A DNA stretch of 42,407 bases from Pallidibacillus pasinlerensis (GTDB lineage: Bacteria; Bacillota; Bacilli; Bacillales; Caldibacillaceae). The position numbers and the translations under genes are program-made. The stretch spans positions 1 to 42,407 of the forward strand of contig NZ_JAACYS010000020.1 in assembly GCF_009996845.1 (NCBI RefSeq), given 5' to 3'. Below the pieces are notes generated by a model. That model worked only from the letters and a program-made list of their open reading frames with translations. It made no database searches and was not told the DNA's origin. Shown here in pieces: positions 15,673 to 24,163 of the stretch; the first letter of the stretch is position 1, and each line of letters starts with the position of its first letter.

Positions 15673-15926
15673 TTATTTTTATTTTAAAATATTAAATGTT
15701 GTTATTTTGGAATAAAAAACAAAAATATAAATGAGCACTAAGTCAGCAATATCATTATTGGTATCGGTTTCAATTCCTTGTGTATCATAAGGTAAAAAAA
15801 GCTTTGTTTTTTATAACATTTTATTTACGTTCGAATATTAATTTTTTTTTAAAAAAATCTTGGTAGATTTATAATATATAAATATATTAATTTGTGATTA
15901 AATATTTAAGTAACAAGAATTCACCC
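15673..15926. other. AT-rich spacer between divergent leaders
   Basis: This stretch separates the EIIC-like gene promoter from the trp promoter. It is very AT-rich, with A and T tracts near 15780-15860. I see no gene, strong dyad or repeat in it. Confidence 0.5.
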
Positions 15927-15955
15927 TTGACAATATATTGGGAATTATATAATAT
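15927..15955 (+). promoter_or_regulatory. Promoter of the trp operon
   Basis: TTGACA (15927-15932) is followed by TATAAT (15948-15953) at 15 bases, or TAATAT (15950-15955) at 17. The first T-box Stem I begins about 25 bases further on. Confidence 0.75.
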
Positions 15956-15984
15956 AATCTTAAAATTGATTTGTATAACGCTAT

Positions 15985-16243
15985 GAAGAAGAAGAGTAGT
16001 CGATTGAAACACTATAGAGAGCTGGTGGTTGGTGAAAACCAGTGTGGGGAGATCGATGAATGGGCTTCTGAGCTCCAAACCGAACCATGGATTTTCATGC
16101 AGTAGGCTTTGGCGAAAGTGTCTCATCGTTATCTGAGACAGTGACTAAACAATCTATGTTGTTTAGTCATGTCAAAGTGAGCTGCATTCAGCTAATAAAG
16201 GTGGTACCGCGGTCCCTCGTCCTTTACGGATGGGGGACTTTTT
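15985..16243 (+). ncRNA. Trp T-box riboswitch, first of two in tandem
   Basis: Helix 1, AGAAG (15990-15994), pairs with CTTCT (16065-16069), and an AGTA element lies at 15995-15998. The specifier loop reads GAA-TGG-G with the Trp codon at 16061-16063. The conserved AGGTGGTACCGCGG sits at 16199-16212. A terminator follows (16212-16222 with 16228-16238, then TTTTT). The element is complete, with its own terminator, so it should act as an independent tRNA-Trp sensor. Confidence 0.93.
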
Positions 16244-16309
16244 GCATTTTACAATTGTTTGTGAATTCGACTAAATACTTACGTTAAGTTAAAAAATTTA
16301 ATATTCTAA

Positions 16310-16605
16310 CTCGATGAGCAAGAGAAGTAAGTGACTCTGAAGCGTTCCAGAGAGCTGGTGTTGGTGGGAATCCAGTACGTGAATGGTTACCGAATGGACT
16401 TGCGAGAGACTTCCTGAAAGAAATATTTCGAGTATGGAAGTACGTTTTCCGGCGTTACACGGATAGGATATAAGGATTTTGGAAAATCCCGTATCCGAAA
16501 GAGATGAAAAGGAAGGACTATGCTTTCTTTTCAATAGAGGTGGCACCGCGGTATACAATCGCCCTCTACGAACACATGATACGTGTGTTTGTAGAGGGCT
16601 TTTTT
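16310..16605 (+). ncRNA. Trp T-box riboswitch, second of two in tandem
   Basis: Helix 1, GCAAG (16318-16322), pairs with CTTGC (16399-16403). The specifier loop reads GAA-TGG-A with the Trp codon at 16395-16397. The T-box sequence AGGTGGCACCGCGG is at 16538-16551. The terminator is long: 16 bp with one G-U (16561-16576 with 16584-16599), then TTTTTT. No promoter is visible between the two elements, so transcripts must pass both decisions before trpE. Confidence 0.93.
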
Positions 16606-16631
16606 CATTTTAAAAAATTTGGAGGTGTATT

Positions 16632-18023
16632 ATGACAAAGTTTTATAAATTAGTTACGGTTAAGGCAGGTTCATTAACTCCGATTGATCTTTTTGAGAGA
16701 TTGAATGGAAAGAAGAAATTTTTACTTGAAAGTACTTTTCTCCACGAACAAAAAGGAAAATATTCATTTATCGGTGCTGATCCATATTTAGAAGTAATCA
16801 GTGAGGGAAAAGAAACGATATTAAGAAGCGTTGATGGTCATGTTGAAAGATTAAAACAGCATCCACTAAATTTTTTGAAAAGCTATTTTCCTAAAATCGA
16901 AGTCAATCTACCAATCCCTTTTTACGGGGGTGCAATTGGCTACATTAGTTACGATACAATTCATCATTTTGTTTCCATTGGTGAAGCAAAAGTAGATGAA
17001 ATTAAGATGCCTGATGTTCATTTTATGTTATACAAATCGGTCATTGTTTTTGACCATGAAGCAAAGTTGATTTCTTTCATTACGTTAAATTTAGATGGTG
17101 AGCCTGAAGATGTGTTGGAAAAAAGATTAGCTGAACTACAAAATGTATTAACTAGAAAAACGGTGGCTAACAGAAAAGAAACATGTTAAATCGATTTTCA
17201 ATTCACAATGACTGAACAACAATTTAAAGAAAAAGTAGAAATTATCAAACAGCATATCGAAAACGAAGAAGTTGCCCAAGTCGTGTTATCACAACGGATG
17301 AAAGGAAAACTTGAAGGTGATTCCTTTACATTTTATTTGAAATTAAGGGAAGTAAATCCGTCACCATATATGTTTTACATTGACTTTGAAGATTATCAAA
17401 TACTCGGAGCTTCACCGGAGAGTTTAGTTCAAACGAAAAACGATGAAGTAATTACAAATCCAATTGCCGGAACAAGGCATCGTGGCATGTCAGTGGCTGA
17501 AGATAAAGCATTAGAAAAAGAGCTGTTGACCGATAAAAAAGAATTAGCTGAACATGATATGCTCGTTGAACTAAGTCGCAATGATTTAGAACGTGTTTGT
17601 GAAGCGAGTTCAATCCACTCGCCAACATATATGAAAATTGAAAAGTATCAACATGTTATGCACATTGTTTCCGAAGTAAGAGGGAAATTGAAAGAAGATT
17701 TTACTAGTATTGATGCTTTGTTAGCTTGCTTACCAGCAGGAACTGTATCAGGAATGCCAAAAATACGGGCAATGCAGATTATCAATGAACTGGAAGAACA
17801 GAAACGAGGCGTTTATGCAGGAGGAATTGGCTATATCAATGTTAACTTAGACATTAATTTCGCTTTAGCCATTCGTTCGCTTGTAATAAAAGATGGTTTA
17901 GCCTATTTACAAGCTGGAGCAGGAATTGTTAAAGAGTCTGATCCAACTTTTGAATATAACGAAACATTAAATAAAGCTAGATCCATTATGGAAGTAGCGA
18001 AGCAAATTTCAGTTAAAGGATAA
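16632..18023 (+). pseudogene. trpE: Anthranilate synthase component I with an in-frame stop
   Basis: TrpE joins chorismate and ammonia to make anthranilate, the first step of tryptophan synthesis. ATG 16632 follows GGAGGTG. The N-terminal domain runs to residue 185, where a TAA at 17187-17189 stops it. The same frame continues unshifted to 18023 with the complete chorismate-binding domain: QVVLSQR, GASPESLV, NPIAGTRHRG, ELSRNDLERV, LLACLPAGTVSGMPKIRAM and YAGGIGY. Without the stop it would be 463 residues, normal for TrpE. The stop falls in the inter-domain linker. The ATG at 17208 could start the second half, but no ribosome binding site precedes it. It is therefore a nonsense mutant, a sequence error or, less likely, a split enzyme. 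The trpG amidotransferase gene is absent, as in B. subtilis. Confidence 0.9.
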
Positions 18024-18069
18024 AACTTAGGTTTGGAAAAATGGAAAATTAAAGAAAGGGGATGCAAGT

Positions 18070-19089
18070 ATGAAAATTTATTTAGAAAAATTAATTGCTG
18101 GTTCGGATTTGAGTTATGAAGAGATGAAGGGAGTAACCGAGTATTGCATTAACGAGGCGACGGATTCAGAAATTGCGGCTTTATTAACAGCGTTACAGGC
18201 AAAGGGAGAAACTGCCGATGAAATTGCCGGTATCGTCGATGTCATATGTGCTAAGTCGACCTTTAAAACAACTCCGATATTAAATGCCATTGATAATTGC
18301 GGAACAGGTGGAGATAAATCCTTTAGCTTTAATATTAGTACAACGAGTGCTTTCGTTCTGGCTGGTGCTGGTGTGACTGTTGCAAAGCACGGCAACCGTA
18401 GTGTGACAAGTAAATCGGGGAGTGCGGATGTTTTAGAGGCTTTAGGTGTTTCTATTACTCTATCAAATGAACAAATTGAAGAATTATTACACGAAAATAA
18501 AATTGCCTTTTTATTTGCACCAAATGTTCACCCTTCTTTAAAGCCCTTTACTAAAGTTCGCCGTGATTTAGGTATTCGAACCGTATTTAATGTAATCGGT
18601 CCTTTAGTAAACCCGGTTGATCTTGATACGCAATTTTTAGGAGTTTATGACAAATCGTTATTACCTATGCTTGCGGAAACTCTGAAAAAGCTTGGCAGAA
18701 GAAGAGCTATGGTTATAAACGGTGCTGGTGGATTGGACGAGGCGACATTAGCTGGAGAAAACCATATAGTCTTTTTACACGAAGGCAACGTTACTACCTA
18801 TACACTCCGTCCGGAAGATGTCGGCTTACCATATTACGCGATAGAAGAAATCCGAGGCGGCGACGCAAAGCGAAATGCGGAAATTTTATTACAAGTGTTA
18901 AATGGTAAAATTGGTCCCCATTATTATACCGTACTTCTGAATGCAGGATTAGCATTATTTACAAGTGGCAAGGCGGAAAGCATTCGCGATGGAATTAGAC
19001 TTGCTGAAGAAAGTATTCAATCCGGAGAGGCTCTGAAGCGATTAGAAAAACTCGTTGAATATAGTACAAATTTAAGCGGGGTGGTATAA
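18070..19089 (+). CDS. trpD: Anthranilate phosphoribosyltransferase
   Basis: This 339-residue enzyme transfers phosphoribose from PRPP to anthranilate. The PRPP-binding motif is clear: DNCGTGGDKSFSFNIST near residue 77, followed by AKHGNRSVTSKSGSADVLEALG. VFNVIGPLVNP appears near residue 176 and the GAGGLDE segment later. Length and motif order are standard for TrpD, with the N-terminal helical cap intact. ATG 18070 follows AAAGGGGATG. It lies 46 bases after trpE and ends immediately before the trpC start, so it is in the same operon under the tandem T-boxes. Confidence 0.96.
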   Translation: MKIYLEKLIAGSDLSYEEMKGVTEYCINEATDSEIAALLTALQAKGETADEIAGIVDVICAKSTFKTTPILNAIDNCGTGGDKSFSFNISTTSAFVLAGAGVTVAKHGNRSVTSKSGSADVLEALGVSITLSNEQIEELLHENKIAFLFAPNVHPSLKPFTKVRRDLGIRTVFNVIGPLVNPVDLDTQFLGVYDKSLLPMLAETLKKLGRRRAMVINGAGGLDEATLAGENHIVFLHEGNVTTYTLRPEDVGLPYYAIEEIRGGDAKRNAEILLQVLNGKIGPHYYTVLLNAGLALFTSGKAESIRDGIRLAEESIQSGEALKRLEKLVEYSTNLSGVV

Positions 19090-19875
19090 GTGACAATATT
19101 AGATAAGATTATTGCTGAAAAAAGAAAAGAAGTAGCTGAATTAAAGAAAAAGAACATAGAGCCAGTTATTGAAAAAAGAGTGCCGATGTTTAAAGAAAAA
19201 GTGAAACAATCAAATCAAATGAATATTATTGCAGAAATTAAACGGGCATCACCATCTAAAGGTGAAATTGATGCTAGTGTTGACCCTATTGCGAGAGCGA
19301 AACAATATGAAAAATTAGGAGCTGCTGCCATCTCAGTTTTAACTGACCAACGATTTTTCAATGGCTCAATGGATGACTTGCGACAAGTTAGGGAAGCGGT
19401 AGATATTCCAATTTTATGTAAAGATTTTATAATTGATCCGGTTCAAATAGATTATGCGAAAGCAAACGGTGCCAATATTATTCTTCTTATTGTAGCTACC
19501 CTGTCACAAGATGAGTTAGCTGAGCTATATCATTATGCAAAAGGTTTAGATTTAGAGGTGCTTGTTGAGGTGCATAATGAAGAAGAAATGAAACGGGCGT
19601 TAGAGTTGAATGCTGAAATCATTGGGATAAATAATCGGGATTTAAAAACGTTTGACGTTAGTCTTTCAACAACCGAAAAATTAGCTTCAATGATTACAAA
19701 TTCGGACACAATTTTAGTTAGTGAAAGTGGGATGAAAATAAGAGCGAACGTTGAATTAGCAAGGGATGCTGGTGCAAAGGCAATTTTAGTAGGTGAAACA
19801 TTTATGTTAGCTGAAAACTTAGAAGAGAAGTTCCAAGAATTTCAGGTTGAATTATCGAAAAGTTCAGTGAAATGA
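19090..19875 (+). CDS. trpC: Indole-3-glycerol phosphate synthase
   Basis: This 261-residue TIM-barrel enzyme closes the indole ring. The family signature EIKRASPSKGEI occurs near residue 48. LCKDFIIDPVQIDYAKANGA follows, then EVHNEEEM, GINNRDLKTF and SESGM, covering the substrate-binding strands and catalytic lysines and glutamates. The start is GTG at 19090, directly abutting the trpD stop, with a GGGGTGG site inside trpD. It is not fused to TrpF, unlike in enterobacteria. The stop at 19873-19875 is followed by a short gap to trpF. Confidence 0.96.
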   Translation: MTILDKIIAEKRKEVAELKKKNIEPVIEKRVPMFKEKVKQSNQMNIIAEIKRASPSKGEIDASVDPIARAKQYEKLGAAAISVLTDQRFFNGSMDDLRQVREAVDIPILCKDFIIDPVQIDYAKANGANIILLIVATLSQDELAELYHYAKGLDLEVLVEVHNEEEMKRALELNAEIIGINNRDLKTFDVSLSTTEKLASMITNSDTILVSESGMKIRANVELARDAGAKAILVGETFMLAENLEEKFQEFQVELSKSSVK

Positions 19876-19894
19876 GGTGGAGGAGCGAAGAACT

Positions 19895-20506
19895 ATGTTA
19901 GTTAAAGTTTGCGGGATTCAAACAAGAGAAGCAGCTGAGGTAGTCGTTCAGGAGGGGGCAGATTTTATTGGCTTTGTATTTGCCGAAAGTAAGCGGAAAA
20001 TTTCTCCTGAGCAGGCTACCGAAATTGCTAGCGGATTGCCTAACCAAGTAAAAAAAGTCGGTGTTTTTGTAAATGAACAGCCGAAGCGGATGATTGAAAT
20101 TGCAAAACAAGTTGGATTAGATTATCTCCAATTACATGGAGATGAACCGGCTGAAGTTGCTCGAAAGTTACCATTTAGAGTAATAAAAGCATTTGCGGCA
20201 GATTCATCTAATCTTGAAAACATTCAAGATTATCCTTGTGATTATTACTTGATCGATAGTCCAGCTGGCAAATATCGAGGTGGAAGTGGAAAAACGTTCA
20301 ATTGGGAACTAATTGAGGAACTAAAACTTGATCGAAGTAAGTTAATTTTAGCCGGTGGTTTAACTGTGGAAAATGTACAACAAGCAATTAAAGTGGTTCA
20401 TCCAATTGGTGTAGATGTTTCAAGTGGTGTAGAAACGAATGGTGAAAAAGATGTTTTAAAAATAAAACAGTTTATTAAAAATGCGAAAGAAGGAGATAGA
20501 AAATGA
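19895..20506 (+). CDS. trpF: Phosphoribosylanthranilate isomerase
   Basis: This 203-residue TIM barrel isomerises phosphoribosylanthranilate to CdRP. The N-terminal VKVCGIQT carries the catalytic cysteine, [16 protein letters not shown] follows, and [10 protein letters not shown] and the [10 protein letters not shown] strand with the late GVDVSSGVE complete the phosphate-binding fold. ATG 19895 is chosen because GGAGGAG lies nine bases upstream and family members begin here; an in-frame GTG at 19877 is too early. Its stop overlaps the trpB start as ATGA, implying translational coupling. Confidence 0.95.
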   Translation: MLVKVCGIQTREAAEVVVQEGADFIGFVFAESKRKISPEQATEIASGLPNQVKKVGVFVNEQPKRMIEIAKQVGLDYLQLHGDEPAEVARKLPFRVIKAFAADSSNLENIQDYPCDYYLIDSPAGKYRGGSGKTFNWELIEELKLDRSKLILAGGLTVENVQQAIKVVHPIGVDVSSGVETNGEKDVLKIKQFIKNAKEGDRK

Positions 20507-21699
20507 CAACATATACGTTGCCAGATAAAAGAGGAAAATTTGGACCATATGGAGGTCAATTTGTTCCGGAACTTTTAATGCCTGCCTTAATCGAATTGGA
20601 AGAGGCTTACGAAACAGCGCAAAACGATCTACAATTTCAAAAAGAGTTACGTTATTATTTAAAACAATATGTTGGAAGAGAAACTCCATTATATTTTGCC
20701 GAACAGTTAACGAAGCATGTCGGTGGAGCGAAAATTTTCTTGAAGCGAGAAGATTTAAACCATACAGGTGCCCATAAAATTAACAATACGATTGGGCAGG
20801 CTTTACTAACAAAACGGATGGGGAAAAAGAAAGTGATTGCGGAAACAGGGGCAGGTCAACATGGCGTTGCCACCGCTACTGTGAGTGCTTTATTTAATCT
20901 CGATTGTATCATTTTTATGGGAGCAGAAGATATTGAACGTCAAAAACTCAACGTTTTCCGGATGGAATTGTTAGGAGCGGAAGTACGAAGTGTTCCGAAT
21001 GGAAGTGGGACGTTAAAAGATGCGACAAATGAGGCTTTACGTTACTGGGCAAGTCATGTTAACGATACCCATTACATTATCGGTTCAGCAGTTGGCCCCC
21101 ACCCATTTCCGAAAATGGTCCGTGATTTTCAATCGGTAATCGGTATGGAAACGCGAGAACAAATATTACAACAAGAAGGAAAACTACCAGATGCCGTTAT
21201 AGCTTGTGTCGGAGGTGGCAGTAATTCGATTGGCATGTTTTATCCGTTCGTTGAAGATGATGAAGTTAAGCTATATGGAGTTGAAGCAGGTGGCTTAGGG
21301 ATTGAAAAAGGTCAACATGCTGCTGCGATTACAAAAGGGGAAAAAGGAATTTTGCACGGATCTTTATCAAAAGTGTTGCAAGATGATGCGGGACAAATAA
21401 AAGAAGCCTTTTCTATTTCAGCCGGTCTTGATTATCCTGGAGTTGGGCCGGAACATAGTTACTTACACGAAACAAATCGGGTCACTTATGAATCGGTAAC
21501 AGACAAAGAAGCTTTAGAAGCATTCCAACTTTTATCAAAAACAGAAGGAATTATTCCAGCGTTGGAAAGTTCCCATGCGGTGGCTTATGCGGTTAAATTA
21601 GCAAAAGATATGTCCCCAGATGAAACGATTGTAGTTTGTTTATCAGGTAGAGGCGATAAAGATGTTGCTCAAGTGCAAAAACGATTGGAGGTAGAATAA
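20503..21699 (+). CDS. trpB: Tryptophan synthase beta chain
   Basis: This 398-residue PLP enzyme condenses indole with serine. The PLP lysine lies in [15 protein letters not shown] near residue 87. The catalytic [14 protein letters not shown] loop and the [15 protein letters not shown] phosphate-binding loop are present. The late [16 protein letters not shown] and [10 protein letters not shown] segments are also typical. The length and N-terminus ([16 protein letters not shown]) are those of the standard TrpB1 type. ATG 20503 overlaps the trpF stop, and the stop overlaps the trpA ATG by one base. It works in the alpha2-beta2 complex with TrpA. Confidence 0.97.
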   Translation: MTTYTLPDKRGKFGPYGGQFVPELLMPALIELEEAYETAQNDLQFQKELRYYLKQYVGRETPLYFAEQLTKHVGGAKIFLKREDLNHTGAHKINNTIGQALLTKRMGKKKVIAETGAGQHGVATATVSALFNLDCIIFMGAEDIERQKLNVFRMELLGAEVRSVPNGSGTLKDATNEALRYWASHVNDTHYIIGSAVGPHPFPKMVRDFQSVIGMETREQILQQEGKLPDAVIACVGGGSNSIGMFYPFVEDDEVKLYGVEAGGLGIEKGQHAAAITKGEKGILHGSLSKVLQDDAGQIKEAFSISAGLDYPGVGPEHSYLHETNRVTYESVTDKEALEAFQLLSKTEGIIPALESSHAVAYAVKLAKDMSPDETIVVCLSGRGDKDVAQVQKRLEVE

Positions 21700-22499
21700 T
21701 GGGAAAAGAGCGGATTGAGAAGGTTTTTAAAGAAAAATTGGCTAACAGAGAGAAGTTATTTGTTCCTTATATTATGGCTGGAGATGGCGGGTTAGATATT
21801 TTACAGGAACGAATTCAGTTTTTAGAAGATAGTGGAGTTTCTGCTATTGAACTTGGTATTCCGTTTTCGGATCCTGTTGCCGATGGACCGACGATTCAAA
21901 AGGCAGGCTTGCGGTCTTTAAAAGAAGGAACAACGTTGAAGGGTGTGTTAGAAAAATTAAAAGAATTTAAAGAGGAGACAACGGTTCCGATCATTATTAT
22001 GACATATATTAATCTAGTCTTTCGGTACGGTTTAGAAAAATTTGCCGAAGATGCTAGAGTAGCAGGAGTAGATGGTGTTATTATCCCCGATGTTCCTATG
22101 GAGGAAGAGGATCTCGTTACCGAGTATTTGAAGCGGAACGATATTGCCTTTATTCGACTTGTAGCATTGACAAGTTCTGAAGATCGTATAAAAGAAATTG
22201 CTCGTCGATCGGAAGGATTTTTATACGCTGTGTCTGTTATGGGAACTACAGGGTCACGAAAAACCCATGAAGAACAAGTAGAAGATTATTTGAAAAAGTT
22301 AAAGGAGTATAGTTCTGTACCTGTTTTAGCCGGATTCGGTATCTCAAGTGTAGAGCAAGCACGAAAGTTAAGCGCACATTGTGATGGTGTTATTGTTGGT
22401 AGTCGCATCGTTGATTTATTCCATGAAGGAAAAGAGGAGGAAGTCAAAGCATTGATTCAAGGAAGTATTCAAAAATTAGAACCAAGTCATCAAGAGTAA
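21699..22499 (+). CDS. trpA: Tryptophan synthase alpha chain
   Basis: This 266-residue TIM barrel releases indole from indole-3-glycerol phosphate for channelling to TrpB. The catalytic glutamate occurs in AIELGIPFSDPVADGPTIQ near residue 50, the second acidic residue in DGVIIPDVPMEE, and the phosphate site in VMGTTGSR and GFGISS. The start overlaps the trpB stop by one base. It is the last gene of the operon. No clear intrinsic terminator follows; instead the downstream 400 bases contain two phased repeat arrays. Confidence 0.96.
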   Translation: MGKERIEKVFKEKLANREKLFVPYIMAGDGGLDILQERIQFLEDSGVSAIELGIPFSDPVADGPTIQKAGLRSLKEGTTLKGVLEKLKEFKEETTVPIIIMTYINLVFRYGLEKFAEDARVAGVDGVIIPDVPMEEEDLVTEYLKRNDIAFIRLVALTSSEDRIKEIARRSEGFLYAVSVMGTTGSRKTHEEQVEDYLKKLKEYSSVPVLAGFGISSVEQARKLSAHCDGVIVGSRIVDLFHEGKEEEVKALIQGSIQKLEPSHQE

Positions 22500-22560
22500 T
22501 ATGGCTTGGTTTATATGATTAAGTTGGTTTTATTTTGCTTGAAAAATAGTTGAGGTGGAT

Positions 22561-22711
22561 TCGCTCATTATTCAGTTATTATCGCTCATAATGTTGTGGA
22601 ATTCGCTCATAGGAAGCAATATCGCTCATTGTTTGAAATAGTCGCTCAAAAAATGGGGCAAATCGCTCAAAAGTTATTGGGTTTCGCTCATAAAATTTGG
22701 AAAATCGCTCA
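22561..22711 (+). repeat. Array of eight TCGCTCA motifs at ~21-bp spacing
   Basis: TCGCTCA occurs at 22561, 22582, 22603, 22622, 22642, 22663, 22684 and 22705. The intervals are 21, 21, 19, 20, 21, 21 and 21 bases, close to two turns of B-DNA. The motif is usually followed by T or A. The bases between copies are not conserved, so this is neither a simple tandem duplication nor a CRISPR. Its reverse complement, TGAGCGA, differs by one base from the motif of the next array. Confidence 0.85.
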
Positions 22712-22779
22712 TAAACAAGATCAAATTCACATAAAGGTGTCTAATTTCAATATGTGTTAGACTGAAAATTTGATAGAAT

Positions 22780-22911
22780 GTGCGATTTTTTATTATAACT
22801 GTGCTAATTTTAGTAAAAAGTGTGCGAAAACCACATTGAAGTGTGCGAAATTAAAAAAATGTGTGCGAAACCGCAATGATTTTGTGCGAATTTCTTAATT
22901 TTTGTGCGAAT
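22780..22911 (+). repeat. Array of seven GTGCGA motifs at ~21-bp spacing
   Basis: GTGCGA, usually as TGTGCGAA, begins at 22780, 22801 (as GTGCTA), 22822, 22843, 22863, 22884 and 22904. The intervals are 21, 21, 21, 20, 21 and 20. Spacers vary and are AT-rich. The orientation is opposite to the TCGCTCA array if both are read as TG(A/T)GCGA. The array ends about 155 bases before the ene-reductase start. Confidence 0.85.
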
Positions 22912-23066
22912 CTTCCACAGTAACAAGAAGAATACTAGAAATTAGCAATCTTATTTTAATTGTTACCAAATATCCTTTTTCATTATTAAAAAGTTCATAT
23001 AAAATGAATCCGAACTCCTTTCAGCGTATAATAAAATCGAAATACATATTGAATGGAGGTTCTATC

Positions 23067-24101
23067 TTGTATAATCTATTTAGCCCGTATCAAATTAAAG
23101 GATTGGAATTAAAAAATCGAATCGTTATGCCACCGATGTGTCAATATTCTGTGACAAAAAAAGACGGTATACCAAATGAATGGCATTATGTACATTATGT
23201 AAGTCGAGCAATTGGTGGAACAGGTCTCATTATTATTGAAATGACTGATGTAGAACCAGATGGTCGAATTACTGACTATGATTTAGGGTTATGGTCTGAC
23301 GCTCAAGTTCCAGCATTTCAGAGAATTATTGAAGGGTGTCATCAACATGGCGCAAAAGTGGGGATTCAAATTGCCCACGCGGGAAGAAAAGCAGAAGATG
23401 CGGAAGTTCCAGTAGCTCCATCGTCAATCCCTTTTAGTGAAGAATTTAAAACACCTCGAGAATTAACGACCGATGAAGTGAAAGAAATGGTGGAAAAGTT
23501 TCGTTTAGCTGCGCGTCGTGCTGTAAAAGCGGGTGTTGATACCGTTGAAATCCATGGTGCCCATGGTTACTTAATCCATCAATTTCAATCGCCATTAACA
23601 AATAAACGAACTGACGAATATGGAAAAGACTTAGCAAAATTTGGTGTAGATGTAATTCAAGCAGTTAAAAGTGAACTGCCAGCAAATATGCCATTAACAT
23701 TCCGTATCTCTGCTGTTGAGTATGTTGAAGGTGGTTACGGAATCGATTATGCAATTGAACTTGTCAAACAGTATAAAGAAGCCGGTGTTGATCTCTTCCA
23801 TATAAGTTCTGGTGGAGAAGGACCAATTGGAAGCGGTGGAAAACCAGGAATTCACGCGGCTTATCAAGTACCTTTTGCTAGAAAAATTAAAGAAGCCTGT
23901 GATGTTCCAGTAATCGCTGTTGGTAGATTAGAAGAACCTCATCTTGCCAATGCAGTTATTGGTAACGGTGATGCAGATCTTGTGGCCATTGGACGTGGCA
24001 TGCTCCGAAATCCACATTGGGCATTAGAAGCAGCTGTTCATTTAAAACAAGAAGGAATTATTCCAACTCAATACACAAGAGGATTTCCAAGAATTAAATA
24101 A
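23067..24101 (+). CDS. namA: NADPH-dependent ene-reductase, old yellow enzyme family (NamA/YqjM-like)
   Basis: This 344-residue FMN TIM barrel reduces activated C=C bonds. The YqjM-type cysteine is present in VMPPMCQYS near residue 24, AHAGRKAE carries a flavin-contacting segment, and the substrate-binding histidine pair lies in EIHGAHGYLIHQF. The late IAVGRLEEP and AIGRGMLRNP form the FMN phosphate site. TTG 23067 is chosen because TGGAGG lies just upstream and the N-terminus YNLFSPYQIKGLELKNRIV matches the family. An upstream in-frame extension runs into the repeat array and is not credible. The gene is alone and ends at a shared terminator. Physiological substrate unknown; response to electrophiles is the family's usual role. 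Confidence 0.92.
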   Translation: MYNLFSPYQIKGLELKNRIVMPPMCQYSVTKKDGIPNEWHYVHYVSRAIGGTGLIIIEMTDVEPDGRITDYDLGLWSDAQVPAFQRIIEGCHQHGAKVGIQIAHAGRKAEDAEVPVAPSSIPFSEEFKTPRELTTDEVKEMVEKFRLAARRAVKAGVDTVEIHGAHGYLIHQFQSPLTNKRTDEYGKDLAKFGVDVIQAVKSELPANMPLTFRISAVEYVEGGYGIDYAIELVKQYKEAGVDLFHISSGGEGPIGSGGKPGIHAAYQVPFARKIKEACDVPVIAVGRLEEPHLANAVIGNGDADLVAIGRGMLRNPHWALEAAVHLKQEGIIPTQYTRGFPRIK

Positions 24102-24108
24102 ACAGAAG

Positions 24109-24144
24109 AACCAGACACCTCGCGCAAGGAGTCTGGTTTTTATT
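24109..24144. terminator. Bidirectional terminator between namA and the BCCT gene
   Basis: AACCAGAC (24109-24116) pairs with GTCTGGTT (24131-24138), with a small inner CCT/AGG helix, followed by TTTATTTT on the plus strand. The minus side is less T-rich. Confidence 0.8.
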
Positions 24145-24163
24145 TTAAAAAAAAATTACATTT

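Noticed and set aside
16087-16558. Short open frames in the trp leader
   Set aside because: They lie inside the two T-box structures, lack ribosome binding sites and are explained by conserved RNA sequence.
17208-18023. Independent gene for the C-terminal half of TrpE
   Set aside because: It is in the same frame as the first half, the two halves join at the normal linker, and no ribosome binding site precedes ATG 17208. It was therefore described as one interrupted gene.
22561-22911. CRISPR array
   Set aside because: The repeated unit is only 6-7 bases and the spacers are about 14 bases; no cas genes are present.
22902-23066. 55-residue N-terminal extension of the ene-reductase
   Set aside because: It begins inside the repeat array without a ribosome binding site, while TTG 23067 has a strong one and matches family N-termini.
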